Source of the DNA: Cognatishimia sp. WU-CL00825
Lineage (GTDB): Bacteria; Pseudomonadota; Alphaproteobacteria; Rhodobacterales; Rhodobacteraceae
Reading direction: 5' to 3'
NCBI RefSeq assembly: GCF_040364665.1
Contig: NZ_BAABWX010000007.1
Coordinates: 26,637-90,636, forward strand
DNA length: 64,000 bases
Shown: piece after piece, positions 25,409 through 33,550 of the stretch
Layout of the letters: each line of letters opens with the position of its first letter
How positions within the stretch are numbered: the first letter of the stretch is position 1
Program-made: the position numbers and the translations under genes
Notes under the pieces: generated by a model
Told to the model about the DNA's origin: nothing
The model's input: the letters and a program-made list of their open reading frames with translations, nothing else
Databases searched by the model: none

Positions 25409-26670
25409 TTCCGTTTCTGATTTATATCGCGATCTTTATTGGCGCGTTTTATGCGGTGCGTTTCATCGCGCAAAAGACAGCGATCCAAGACTACACGTCG
25501 CTGAAAACCGTGACCTTTGGTGATGAAAGCGCGGTGCGCTCTAATCGGTCTGCATCTTTCATCTCGATTATTACGATCTTTGTCATCTGGGGGGCCTTTA
25601 CGGGTTCTAAGGGTCTGCCGGGCTTTATGCACGCGCCTGGCCCTTTTGTCGGCGACACCTCGTTCACCTATACCGCCGAAGCTGGTGGCGAAACTGACAC
25701 AGCAACGGTGCATTTCCGGGTTCACCGGGCGGGCGACAAAGTGGATCCGATTGCCATCGAACCGGGTGACGGATTTGCCAAGGACGATAGTGAATTGGTT
25801 GGCGCTTGGCGCTCTAAGTTGCTGCGCGTAGACAAAAACGATGAGATTTCAAAGTCTGATGGTGCCAAGGTTATCGCAATCAATGGTACAGCCGTTGCGC
25901 CCGGAGACTCTGTTGACGTGGAAGGTGGGACAGTCTCTTTGTCTGACAAAGGCACACCAAACTTTACCCCTGACAAAGGCTGGCAAATGGAGCCAATCTG
26001 GCTGCCGTCACCAGAAGCGGTTGTTGTGCGCACCATTGAAATTGCCAACCAAGGCTATCAGGGCTCGACCTTATGGGAGCACCTTGGGTTCTCGTTGTAC
26101 CGGGTTATTCTGGGCTTTGTGATCGGGGCGGTTGTTGGCATTCCATTGGGCTACGCCATGGGCCTGAGCGATTGGTTCCGGGGCTGGTTTGATCCTATCG
26201 TCGAATTCATGCGTCCGGTGCCGCCACTTGCGCTGATCCCGCTGGTGATCATCTGGGCGGGTATTGGTGAGACGGGTAAGATCATCTTACTGTTCTTGGC
26301 GGCCTTATGGATCATGGCCATTGCGGCGCGATCTGGGGTGTCTGGCGTGAGCATTTCAAAGGTGCATGCGGCCTATTCGCTGGGGGCAAGCAAGGCGCAG
26401 ATCATGCGTCATGTGATTGTGCCAAACTCTTTGCCAGAGATCTTTACCGGGGCCCGTGTTGCGATGGGTGTTTGCTGGGGTACGGTTGTTGCCGCTGAAT
26501 TGGTTGCAGCAGAAAAGGGAGCCGGCAAAATGATTGTGGCTGCGTCTAAATTCCAGAACACCGATATCGTGATCATGGGGATTATCTTGATTGGTATCAT
26601 TGGCTTTGGCATCGATGTCTTGATGCGCTACGCCGAGAAGGTTTTGGTGCCTTGGAAAGGCAAGGGCTGA
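25405..26670 (+). CDS. tauC: Taurine ABC transporter permease TauC with extra N-terminal soluble domain
   Basis: This is the membrane subunit of the taurine importer. The C-terminal 230 residues (about 195-421) form an ordinary TauC/SsuC permease with the EAA-type loop (AAYSLGASKAQIMRHVIVP). Ahead of it are two membrane helices (about residues 2-22 and 50-67) and a soluble segment of about 120 residues rich in Asp, Thr and Gly, with the look of a beta-sandwich. E. coli TauC is about 275 residues, so this copy is about 145 longer. The extra domain would face the periplasm. Similar long forms occur in roseobacters, from general knowledge. Confidence 0.92.
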   Translation: MIPFLIYIAIFIGAFYAVRFIAQKTAIQDYTSLKTVTFGDESAVRSNRSASFISIITIFVIWGAFTGSKGLPGFMHAPGPFVGDTSFTYTAEAGGETDTATVHFRVHRAGDKVDPIAIEPGDGFAKDDSELVGAWRSKLLRVDKNDEISKSDGAKVIAINGTAVAPGDSVDVEGGTVSLSDKGTPNFTPDKGWQMEPIWLPSPEAVVVRTIEIANQGYQGSTLWEHLGFSLYRVILGFVIGAVVGIPLGYAMGLSDWFRGWFDPIVEFMRPVPPLALIPLVIIWAGIGETGKIILLFLAALWIMAIAARSGVSGVSISKVHAAYSLGASKAQIMRHVIVPNSLPEIFTGARVAMGVCWGTVVAAELVAAEKGAGKMIVAASKFQNTDIVIMGIILIGIIGFGIDVLMRYAEKVLVPWKGKG

Positions 26671-26692
26671 TAGCCCTCCCAAACTTGAAATG

Positions 26693-26724
26693 CGAAAGGG
26701 CGGCCCGGCGGTCGCCCTTTTCGT
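26693..26724 (+). terminator. Terminator of the tauABC operon
   Basis: An 8-bp stem (AAAGGGCG with CGCCCTTT) and a ten-base GC-rich loop are followed by TTCG, 23 bases after the tauC stop. The T tract overlaps the end of the stem. Confidence 0.7.
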
Positions 26725-26735
26725 TGGGGGGCGGC

Positions 26736-26894
26736 TTATTTGGTGAGAATGAGTTTTCCGGCGCGGGTGATGCGCAGCGTGTAGATTTGGTTGTTCAGCA
26801 CAATTCGGGCAAGGCCGTTTTTGCCGGTGATGATTTTGGCGTCATGCACAGGTGTATCAATAAAGAGATCTGAAATCGGGGTTTGAATATTCAT
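26736..26894 (-). CDS. hemP: Hemin uptake protein HemP
   Basis: This is a 52-residue protein of the HemP family. The central PVHDAKIITG and the C-terminal block IYTLRITRAGKLILTK are the family signature. HemP is a small iron-regulated protein needed for heme uptake in several proteobacteria and usually lies beside hmuRSTUV; here none of those genes is present, so this copy is an orphan. It is convergent with tauC, whose terminator lies between them. A TGACT/AGTCA inverted repeat upstream (26928-26951) may be an iron-responsive operator. Confidence 0.85.
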   Translation of the reverse strand: MNIQTPISDLFIDTPVHDAKIITGKNGLARIVLNNQIYTLRITRAGKLILTK

Positions 26895-26927
26895 TGTCGC
26901 GTTTCCTTGGCTGTGGTGATTTATTTC

Positions 26928-26951
26928 TGACTAAAATACTCGGATGAGTCA
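26928..26951. promoter_or_regulatory. Candidate operator upstream of hemP
   Basis: TGACT and AGTCA are separated by 14 bases, 34 bases before the hemP start. Spaced inverted repeats of this kind would suit an iron regulator such as RirA, Irr or Fur, but I cannot match it securely to any one consensus. Confidence 0.3.
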
Positions 26952-26984
26952 ATTCCTGATTTTATTTGTCGGGAATAAATTTAG

Positions 26985-27012
26985 GCAAAAGAAAACCCCG
27001 CAGGCGCGGGGC
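26985..27012 (-). terminator. Terminator of the agl operon
   Basis: On the minus strand a 6-bp GC stem (CCCCGC/GCGGGG, four-base loop) is followed by TTTTCTTTT, 28 bases after the aglK stop codon. Confidence 0.85.
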
Positions 27013-27039
27013 TAACTCACTTTATTGGTTTTTTGTGCC

Positions 27040-28128
27040 TTAGCGGTAGAACAAAGATTTGCCGTTGCTGAACAAATGAACCTTTGACGGATCTGCGGTC
27101 AGACCAACTTGGGTGCGCCGCAGCTCTTTGTGAATGCCGGGCAGTTTGGCGATGACCCCGTCGGCGGTGTCTTCGGGTTCAAAGTACAGCAGCGTTACCT
27201 CGCCCAAAGCTTCGGTGATCTTGACCATGCCGGTATAGATGGCCGCGTCATGGGTCACGGTGAAGTCCTCTGGTCTGATACCGATATTCACGCGGAGGCC
27301 AAGTTCGCTGTCCATGGTGGCAACATTTGAGCGTGCAATGCCGCCGCCATCTAAAGTCACTGTGGTGATTGTACCGGTTTCGGTGATCTCGCCGGATAGC
27401 AAGTTCATCGCTGGAGAGCCGATGAATTGGGCGACAAATTCGTTCTCAGGGGTTTCATACAGCTGCAAAGGGGTGCCGACCTGAGCAATGCCCTTGTTGG
27501 CCAGAACAACAATGCGTGTGGCCAGTGTCATCGCTTCGACCTGATCATGAGTCACATAGACCATAGTGCTGTCTGGCATGGCTTCCTTAAGCTGGGCGAT
27601 TTCGATGCGGGTGGCTACACGTAGCGCGGCATCTAGGTTGGAAAGCGGTTCGTCAAACAAATAGACCTTGGGATCACGCACAATGGCGCGGCCAATGGCC
27701 ACCCGCTGACGTTGCCCGCCTGACAGGGCCTTTGGCAGGCGATCAAGGTAGTCTTCGAGTTGCAAAACCTTGGCGGCATAGGCGATGGATTCATCGATTT
27801 CGGCCGGGGTTTTCTTGGCCAGTTTCAGGGCAAAAGCCATGTTTTCGCGCACCGTCATATGCGGATACAGCGCATAGGATTGGAACACCATGGCTATGCC
27901 GCGCTGCGCGGGTGGCATGTCGTTCATCAACATACCGTCAATTTCCAACGTGCCGCCCGTGATTTTTTCCAGGCCTGCAATCATGCGCAGCAAGGTGGAT
28001 TTGCCACAGCCCGACGGTCCAACGAACACAATCAATTCACCGGGTTCAATGTCCAGATTGATGTCGTTAAGCACGTTGACCGCACCGGCATAGGTCTTTT
28101 CTACGTTTTGAAGTTTAAGGCCTGCCAT
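27040..28128 (-). CDS. aglK: Alpha-glucoside ABC transporter ATPase (MalK/UgpC family)
   Basis: This is the nucleotide-binding subunit of a CUT1-type sugar importer, 362 residues. It has Walker A GPSGCGKST, signature LSGGQRQR, Walker B KVYLFDEPLSNLD and a switch THDQVEA, followed by the C-terminal OB-fold regulatory domain (about residues 235-362) typical of MalK/UgpC. It is the last gene of aglE-F-G-A-K, starting three bases after aglA. The sugar specificity is taken from the alpha-glucosidase in the same operon. Confidence 0.9.
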   Translation of the reverse strand: MAGLKLQNVEKTYAGAVNVLNDINLDIEPGELIVFVGPSGCGKSTLLRMIAGLEKITGGTLEIDGMLMNDMPPAQRGIAMVFQSYALYPHMTVRENMAFALKLAKKTPAEIDESIAYAAKVLQLEDYLDRLPKALSGGQRQRVAIGRAIVRDPKVYLFDEPLSNLDAALRVATRIEIAQLKEAMPDSTMVYVTHDQVEAMTLATRIVVLANKGIAQVGTPLQLYETPENEFVAQFIGSPAMNLLSGEITETGTITTVTLDGGGIARSNVATMDSELGLRVNIGIRPEDFTVTHDAAIYTGMVKITEALGEVTLLYFEPEDTADGVIAKLPGIHKELRRTQVGLTADPSKVHLFSNGKSLFYR

Positions 28129-28131
28129 GAT

Positions 28132-29793
28132 TTATTCCCCTTGGTCCAAAATCGCGATGAAAGGCTGCCATGCATCAAGTGTGATCTGGCGGCTGGTGGA
28201 TTGCGCGCCTCCGAGGTCCGCAGCGATGGGCTGCAAAGCAGAGGTTGGCAACGTGAGATCTGCGGCGCTGTCGCCCAGATTAAAGGCGCAAAACAATGTT
28301 TGCTCGCCGTAGCTGCGTGTGAATTGCAGGATATTGCCAGTTGCGGTCGGCGCAGAATGCGCGCCTTTGCGCAGCGCAATATGATCTTGCCTTAGAGCGA
28401 TCGCGCGACGGTAATGGTGCAGCAGCGCGTCTGGTGTTTCTTCTTGGGCAGAGACCGAATTATGCAAGTGATCCGCGCTGACCGGCAGCCAAGGAAGCCC
28501 CTGGCTAAAGCCGCCATTTTGGTTGGATTTTTCCCAAACCATCGGTGTTCGGCAGCCGTCGCGACCCTTGAATTCTGGCCAGAATTCAATGCCATAGGGG
28601 TCTTGGAGTGCCTCAAATGGCACCTCTGCTTCTGGAAGGCCAAGCTCCTCGCCCTGATAGATGCAGACTGATCCGCGCAGGCACATCAACATGGTTGTGA
28701 ACAGGCGCAGGGCCTTGGGCGTCAGATCCCAGCGGGTCACATGACGCATGACGTCATGGTTGGAAAAGGCCCAACAGGCCCAGCCATCGGGTGCCTTTTC
28801 GTCTAGGTGCCGAAAGACCTCGGCGATGCGGGTGGCGGTCAGTGGGGCTGACGCCAGGAATTCAAAAGCATAGCACATATGCACATAGTCGTCGCCTTGG
28901 GTGTATTGCCCAAGAATATCCAACCCATATTGCGCATCCCCCACTTCGCCAACTGCAGCAGAGCCGGGGAATTCGTCAAGCAGCGCCCGGAATTTGCGCA
29001 GAAAATCCAAGTTTTCTGGCTGGTTTTTGGAGTAGAGATGTTCCTGATGATTATAGGGGTTCACGCTGGGCGCGATGGTGGCGTTACGTGCCTCGGCGGG
29101 CAGGGCCGGGTTGTCGCGCAGCTGCGCATCGTGGGTGTAAAAGTTGATGGTGTCCAAGCGAAACCCATCAACCCCGCGCATCAGCCAAAATCGGGTGGCA
29201 TCCAGCAGCGCGCTTTGCACAGCTGGCGTATGAAAGTTCAGGTCTGGTTGGCTGGTTAGGAAGTTATGCAGAAAGTATTGCTCACGGCGCGGATCCCACT
29301 GCCAGGCTGATCCCCCAAAGATCGACAGCCAATTGTTGGGCGGGGTGCCGTCTGGTTTTGGGTCGGACCAAACGAACCAATCGGATTTGCTGTTGTCGCG
29401 TGATTTGCGGCTTTCTTTGAACCAGTCGTGTTGATCGCTTGTATGAGACAACACCAAGTCGATCATGACACGCAATCCCAGATCGTGGGCGCGCGCCACA
29501 AGCGCATCAAAGTCAGTCAGCGTGCCAAACATTGGATCAACGTCGCAATAGTCGCTGACATCATAGCCAAAGTCTTTCATTGGCGACTTGAAAAACGGCG
29601 AAATCCAGATGGCGTCCACCCCAAGCGAGGCAATGTGCGGTAGGCGGCTGGTGATGCCTTTTAGATCGCCGATGCCATTGCCGCTGCTGTCTTGGAAGCT
29701 GCGCGGGTAGATTTGGTAAATCACGCCGCCGCGCCACCAATCTGTGTCACCTGCTAGAGCGTGTGCTGAATTGAGCGAAGTCATTACGTTCAT
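28132..29793 (-). CDS. aglA: Alpha-glucosidase, GH13 family
   Basis: This cytoplasmic enzyme hydrolyses imported alpha-glucosides to glucose; 553 residues. It shows the GH13 regions: DLVLSHTSDQH (region I), GFRLDTINFY with the nucleophile Asp (region II), VGEVGD with the acid/base Glu (region III) and FSNHDVMRH (region IV). The start at 29793 has a second in-frame ATG nine bases later, and I cannot decide between them. It lies between permease aglG (12-base gap) and aglK. Related GH13 enzymes include oligo-1,6-glucosidase and trehalose hydrolases, so the exact linkage is uncertain. Confidence 0.9.
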   Translation of the reverse strand: MNVMTSLNSAHALAGDTDWWRGGVIYQIYPRSFQDSSGNGIGDLKGITSRLPHIASLGVDAIWISPFFKSPMKDFGYDVSDYCDVDPMFGTLTDFDALVARAHDLGLRVMIDLVLSHTSDQHDWFKESRKSRDNSKSDWFVWSDPKPDGTPPNNWLSIFGGSAWQWDPRREQYFLHNFLTSQPDLNFHTPAVQSALLDATRFWLMRGVDGFRLDTINFYTHDAQLRDNPALPAEARNATIAPSVNPYNHQEHLYSKNQPENLDFLRKFRALLDEFPGSAAVGEVGDAQYGLDILGQYTQGDDYVHMCYAFEFLASAPLTATRIAEVFRHLDEKAPDGWACWAFSNHDVMRHVTRWDLTPKALRLFTTMLMCLRGSVCIYQGEELGLPEAEVPFEALQDPYGIEFWPEFKGRDGCRTPMVWEKSNQNGGFSQGLPWLPVSADHLHNSVSAQEETPDALLHHYRRAIALRQDHIALRKGAHSAPTATGNILQFTRSYGEQTLFCAFNLGDSAADLTLPTSALQPIAADLGGAQSTSRQITLDAWQPFIAILDQGE

Positions 29794-29805
29794 TCCATTG
29801 TTCCG

Positions 29806-30951
29806 TTACTTGACCGAGCCGGCAAGCATGCCGCGCACGAGGTATTTTTGCATTGCGAAGAAGACCACCAAAGGCACAGCGATAGAGACAAAGGCGCTGG
29901 TTGCTAGGATCTCCCAATTGCCGCCACGGGTGCCCAAAAGCTCTACGATTTGTTTTGTCATCACCGTGGTTTCACCGGTGCTGTCAATCAGAAAGACCAG
30001 TGAAACGAGCAGGTCATTCCAGGTCCAGAGGAACTGAAAGATTGCAAAGCTGGCGAGGGCCGGAAACGACAGCGGTAGAATGATCTTGATGAAGATCTGG
30101 AATTCAGTTGCGCCGTCTACCCGGGCGTTTTCGATGATATCACGAGGGAGCCCCACCATGTAATTGCGCAGCAAATAAATCGCCATAGGCATGCCAAAGC
30201 CGGTGTGGGCCAACCAGACCCCCATATAACCTTTGCCGATGCCAATTTCATTGTGCAACTTTAAGAGCGGGATCAACGCCAATTGCAGCGGGACCACAAG
30301 CAGCGCTACCACAAAGGCAATTAGCAAGGCCCGACCGGGGAATTCCATCCACGCCAATGCATAGGCTGCAAAGGCCGCAACAAGAATTGGGATGATGGTC
30401 GCTGGAATGGTCACTGTCAGTGTGTTGATAAAGGCTTTGCTCATCCCGTCGATATTCTTGGGGTCAAACAGAAGGGTTTTGTAGTTATCCATGGTGAATT
30501 CTGGCGGCACTTCTGCGGTCAGAAAGATACGTTGGCCGCGTGAGCCGCTGAAGGCTTCGGTATGGGCCATGCGATAGGTGCCGTCTGGATTGACGATCAA
30601 TGTGCCACCTTTGCGCAGTTCGGCGGTTTCGCCAGCCTGAAACGCGTCCACCGCTTTGGAAGAAATCCCCCAAGAGTCAATTTCCGGCGCGTCACCTTCA
30701 AACAACTGTCCTTCGATCACAAATAGATTTCCGACTTGCTGCTGAGTGTCCGGCGCTTGGGTGCGCAGTGTTAGGGTTTGTTCTTGAGCGGTCAGAGAAT
30801 TCCACCAGCCGCTGCCAGAGATTTGATCTGCGGTGCGGAATGACGAAACAAACAGGCCAAATGTGGGCAGGAGCCAAAGCGCCACAAGGGCGGCGACAGA
30901 GAGGTGCACTGCCCACATCAGGGAGGATTTGGTGCCAGCAATATTATCCAT
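29806..30951 (-). CDS. aglG: Alpha-glucoside ABC transporter permease AglG
   Basis: This is the second membrane subunit of the sugar importer (MalG type), 381 residues. After the first helix (about 13-33) comes an extracytoplasmic insert of about 120 residues with Thr/Gly-rich strands, which is usual in AglG but absent from MalG. The permease core ends with the EAA loop (ENARVDGATEFQIFIKIILP) and the KYLVRGMLAGSVK terminus typical of this class. The start overlaps the aglF stop by one base. Confidence 0.92.
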   Translation of the reverse strand: MDNIAGTKSSLMWAVHLSVAALVALWLLPTFGLFVSSFRTADQISGSGWWNSLTAQEQTLTLRTQAPDTQQQVGNLFVIEGQLFEGDAPEIDSWGISSKAVDAFQAGETAELRKGGTLIVNPDGTYRMAHTEAFSGSRGQRIFLTAEVPPEFTMDNYKTLLFDPKNIDGMSKAFINTLTVTIPATIIPILVAAFAAYALAWMEFPGRALLIAFVVALLVVPLQLALIPLLKLHNEIGIGKGYMGVWLAHTGFGMPMAIYLLRNYMVGLPRDIIENARVDGATEFQIFIKIILPLSFPALASFAIFQFLWTWNDLLVSLVFLIDSTGETTVMTKQIVELLGTRGGNWEILATSAFVSIAVPLVVFFAMQKYLVRGMLAGSVK

Positions 30952-31955
30952 TAGCGCATCTCCTTGCGGGCGTTGTAAACATTCCAGACAAGGATAGGGG
31001 TGACCAGCAGCATGATGATCATCGCGCTGGCTGAGCCGACCCCCCAGTCATTGGCGCGGAACAGTTTGTCGTACATGTAATTGGCAAGCACCTGGGTTTC
31101 CCATTGGCCATTGGTCATGGCAAAAACGATGTCAAAGATCTTGAGAACGATGATGGTGATCGTGGTCCAGACCACAACGATGGTGCCCATGATCTGCGGC
31201 ACTTTGATCTTGAAAAACACTTGAAACGGATTGGCTCCGTCAACAATGGCAGCCTCGATGGTTTCTTCGGGGATGCCGCGCAGAGCCGCGGATAAGATCA
31301 CCATGGCAAACCCGGTTTGGATCCAGACCAAGACCACCATCAAGAACAGGTTGTTCCAAAGCGGAATGGTCAGCCATTGCTGCGGCGTGTCACCACCAAA
31401 GTAGAGGTAAAGCGCGTTCAGGACGCCAATTTGGTCAGAGCCTTCAGGGCGGGTGTCGTAAATGAGCTTCCAGATGACTGCTGCGCCGACAAAAGAGATC
31501 GCCATTGGCATAAAAATAAGGGATTTTGCAATGTTGCCCCAGCCGATGCGGTCCGTCAGCTGTGCGGCCAATAGGCCAAAGGCGGTTGAGGCCGCGGGCA
31601 CAAAGATCAGCCACAAAATGTTGTTGCGCATGGCTTCCCAGAATTTGGGTTCACCCAGCATTTGCGAATAGTTACTAAGCCCAACCCATTGTGCGCCATT
31701 GGCTGTGCGTTCCGTAAGTGAAAGCCAAAGTGTCGCAAAAACTGGATAGGCCAGATAAAGCCCCAGGACAAACAGGGCCGGAGCCAAAAAGAGCCAGGGG
31801 CGAATGATATTCGCGCGGTTGATGTTGCGTCCTGCGTTTGGGCCGCGCGGTGGAAAGATCACCTTATCCAACGCCAGGTTAGATAAGAAAAAATAGCCAA
31901 CGCAGGCGCCAACGCCGATGACGATGGTCAAGATGCCAAGTAATGCTGGATGCAT
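30951..31955 (-). CDS. aglF: Alpha-glucoside ABC transporter permease AglF
   Basis: This is the MalF-type membrane subunit, 334 residues. An N-terminal helix (about 7-30) and a basic cytoplasmic stretch are followed by six further helices, with the EAA loop EAAIVDGANPFQVFFKIKVP near residue 270. It lies 82 bases after aglE, in a gap that contains a strong hairpin. It pairs with AglG to form the channel. Confidence 0.92.
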   Translation of the reverse strand: MHPALLGILTIVIGVGACVGYFFLSNLALDKVIFPPRGPNAGRNINRANIIRPWLFLAPALFVLGLYLAYPVFATLWLSLTERTANGAQWVGLSNYSQMLGEPKFWEAMRNNILWLIFVPAASTAFGLLAAQLTDRIGWGNIAKSLIFMPMAISFVGAAVIWKLIYDTRPEGSDQIGVLNALYLYFGGDTPQQWLTIPLWNNLFLMVVLVWIQTGFAMVILSAALRGIPEETIEAAIVDGANPFQVFFKIKVPQIMGTIVVVWTTITIIVLKIFDIVFAMTNGQWETQVLANYMYDKLFRANDWGVGSASAMIIMLLVTPILVWNVYNARKEMR

Positions 31956-31991
31956 GGATTTTCCCCTAATCGGGTCTAGGTGGACCCTGAT

Positions 31992-32020
31992 ACTGCGTCC
32001 GGCGTTGGGCCGGACGCAGT
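31992..32020 (-). other. Intra-operon hairpin between aglE and aglF
   Basis: A 12-bp perfect stem (ACTGCGTCCGGC with its complement, five-base loop) begins 17 bases after the aglE stop codon. No T run follows in the direction of the operon. It corresponds in position to the hairpin after tauA and probably raises binding-protein expression over the permeases, as known for malE-malF. Confidence 0.7.
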
Positions 32021-32037
32021 TTATGTTTTGGGCTGAA

Positions 32038-33327
32038 TTACTTCAGGCCATCCCAGCTTTGCTGGATCGCTGTAGCTGTTTCGCCAGCGGTTTTTGTACC
32101 AGAGGCATAGTCAACCATGCCAGTCCAGAAGCTGCCTGCGCCCACACCACCTGGCATCAGGTCAGAACCGTCAAAGCGGAACGTGGTTGCACCCAACAGA
32201 ATGTCATTCATCTTTTTCAGGGTTGGGTCAGAGAACATTGCCGTGTCGACACCCTTGTGTGGCGTCAAAAAGCCTTTGCGCTTCATCCAGGCTTCATGTG
32301 CCTCTGGGCTTTGCAAAAATTCGATCAAAGCGTGAGAGGCTGGGCTGTCGTTGGTGATCGCCCAAACTGTGCCTGCGCCCAGAACCGGCGCACCCAGATC
32401 TTTGCCGGCATAGGCTGGGAAGTAGAAGAAGTCTGCATCTTCGCCAACCACGGTGCCTTCTGGGAAGAAGGCCGGAATAAACGAGGCCTGACGGTGCATG
32501 TAGCAAAGAGGTGGAGCTGAGAACATGCCTTTGGGGCTGTCGCGGAAGTCAGTCGAGGCCACTGCAGCTGCGCCGCCCGCAACATAGTCGTCAACCCGGG
32601 CAAAGGCCCCAAATTCTTCGATGGCTGCGACGATGCGCGGATCGTCAAAGGCGATCTCGTTTTTGACCCATGCGTCATAGACATCTGGGGATTGGGTGCG
32701 CAACAGCAGATCTTCGACCCAATCAGTTGCTGGCCAGCCGGTTGCGCCGCCTGATCCCAGCCCGATGCACCAAGGTGTGCCGCCATCCGCTACAATCTGG
32801 TCGGTCAGGGCTTTGAGCTCTTCCATTGTGGTTGGAACGTCATAGCCGGCGTCTTCAAAGTTTTCTGGCGCATACCAAACCAGAGATTTCACGTCGACCT
32901 TGTAAAAAAAGCCATAAAGCCCGTCTGACCCATCTGCACCCGCATAAGTGCCTAAATCAACCCATGATTGACCAGCGGCATAGTTTTCACGCACCCAGTC
33001 ACCGGTGCCATCTGCCAAGGGTGTCAAAAAGCCTCGTGCTGCCATGTTTGCGGCAAGACCCGGTTGGGGGAAAGCCGCAACATTTGGGGCAGAGCCGGCT
33101 TCGGCATCAATCATGATTTGCTGTTCAAAATTGTCAGAACCGACATAACGCACGTCGATGCCACTGTTTTCGGCGAAAATTGCCAAGACAGCTTCGACGT
33201 TTTCTTGGTCTGGGCCAAGCCAAGGACCCGCGACGGTCAACTGCTGACCGGCAAGGTGGCTGTCTGCCATCGCCATATTGGCGGCCATGGCGGCAACAGC
33301 AACGCTGGAGAATAAGGATAGTTTCAT
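32038..33327 (-). CDS. aglE: Alpha-glucoside-binding periplasmic protein AglE
   Basis: This is the solute-binding protein of the importer, 429 residues. A signal peptide ends near AMA-D (residues 20-22). The mature part is a type 1 extracellular sugar-binding protein, with QLTVAGPWLGPDQENVEAV at the start and the Trp-rich hinge segments (GSGGATGWPATDWVEDLLL) of this class. It is the first gene of the operon, and its promoter region carries an AAAGCGCTTT operator at 33382-33391. Confidence 0.92.
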   Translation of the reverse strand: MKLSLFSSVAVAAMAANMAMADSHLAGQQLTVAGPWLGPDQENVEAVLAIFAENSGIDVRYVGSDNFEQQIMIDAEAGSAPNVAAFPQPGLAANMAARGFLTPLADGTGDWVRENYAAGQSWVDLGTYAGADGSDGLYGFFYKVDVKSLVWYAPENFEDAGYDVPTTMEELKALTDQIVADGGTPWCIGLGSGGATGWPATDWVEDLLLRTQSPDVYDAWVKNEIAFDDPRIVAAIEEFGAFARVDDYVAGGAAAVASTDFRDSPKGMFSAPPLCYMHRQASFIPAFFPEGTVVGEDADFFYFPAYAGKDLGAPVLGAGTVWAITNDSPASHALIEFLQSPEAHEAWMKRKGFLTPHKGVDTAMFSDPTLKKMNDILLGATTFRFDGSDLMPGGVGAGSFWTGMVDYASGTKTAGETATAIQQSWDGLK

Positions 33328-33381
33328 GTGTCTTCCTCCCTAGAAGTGCAAGCATGATTTTTGTAGCGCAAATTAAAATTC

Positions 33382-33405
33382 AAAGCGCTTTGGATGGCGC
33401 TAACA
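33382..33405. promoter_or_regulatory. AglR operator and adjacent GCGCTAACA motif upstream of aglE
   Basis: The perfect palindrome AAAGCGCTTT lies at 33382-33391, 55 bases before aglE, and is the sort of site bound by LacI-family proteins. An identical site precedes aglR. Immediately beside it, GATGGCGCTAACAT (33393-33406) matches a second motif also found before glk and pckA. Confidence 0.7.
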
Positions 33406-33531
33406 TGTCAAATGAGTCGGCTTGGAGTCAATATTTGATTTCGATTTCGAAAAAATAATAGGTTATTGACGGATTTCTTGGGGATATTCTTTGACTAGAA
33501 GTCGCCGTCATATTACTAAGGATCAAAATTT

Positions 33532-33541
33532 AAAGCGCTTT
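33532..33541. promoter_or_regulatory. AglR operator upstream of aglR
   Basis: AAAGCGCTTT is identical to the palindrome in front of aglE and ends nine bases before the aglR ATG, next to its GAGG ribosome site. Binding here would block initiation, pointing to autorepression. The 150-base spacing between the two operators could allow DNA looping. Confidence 0.7.
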
Positions 33542-33550
33542 GAGGATGCG

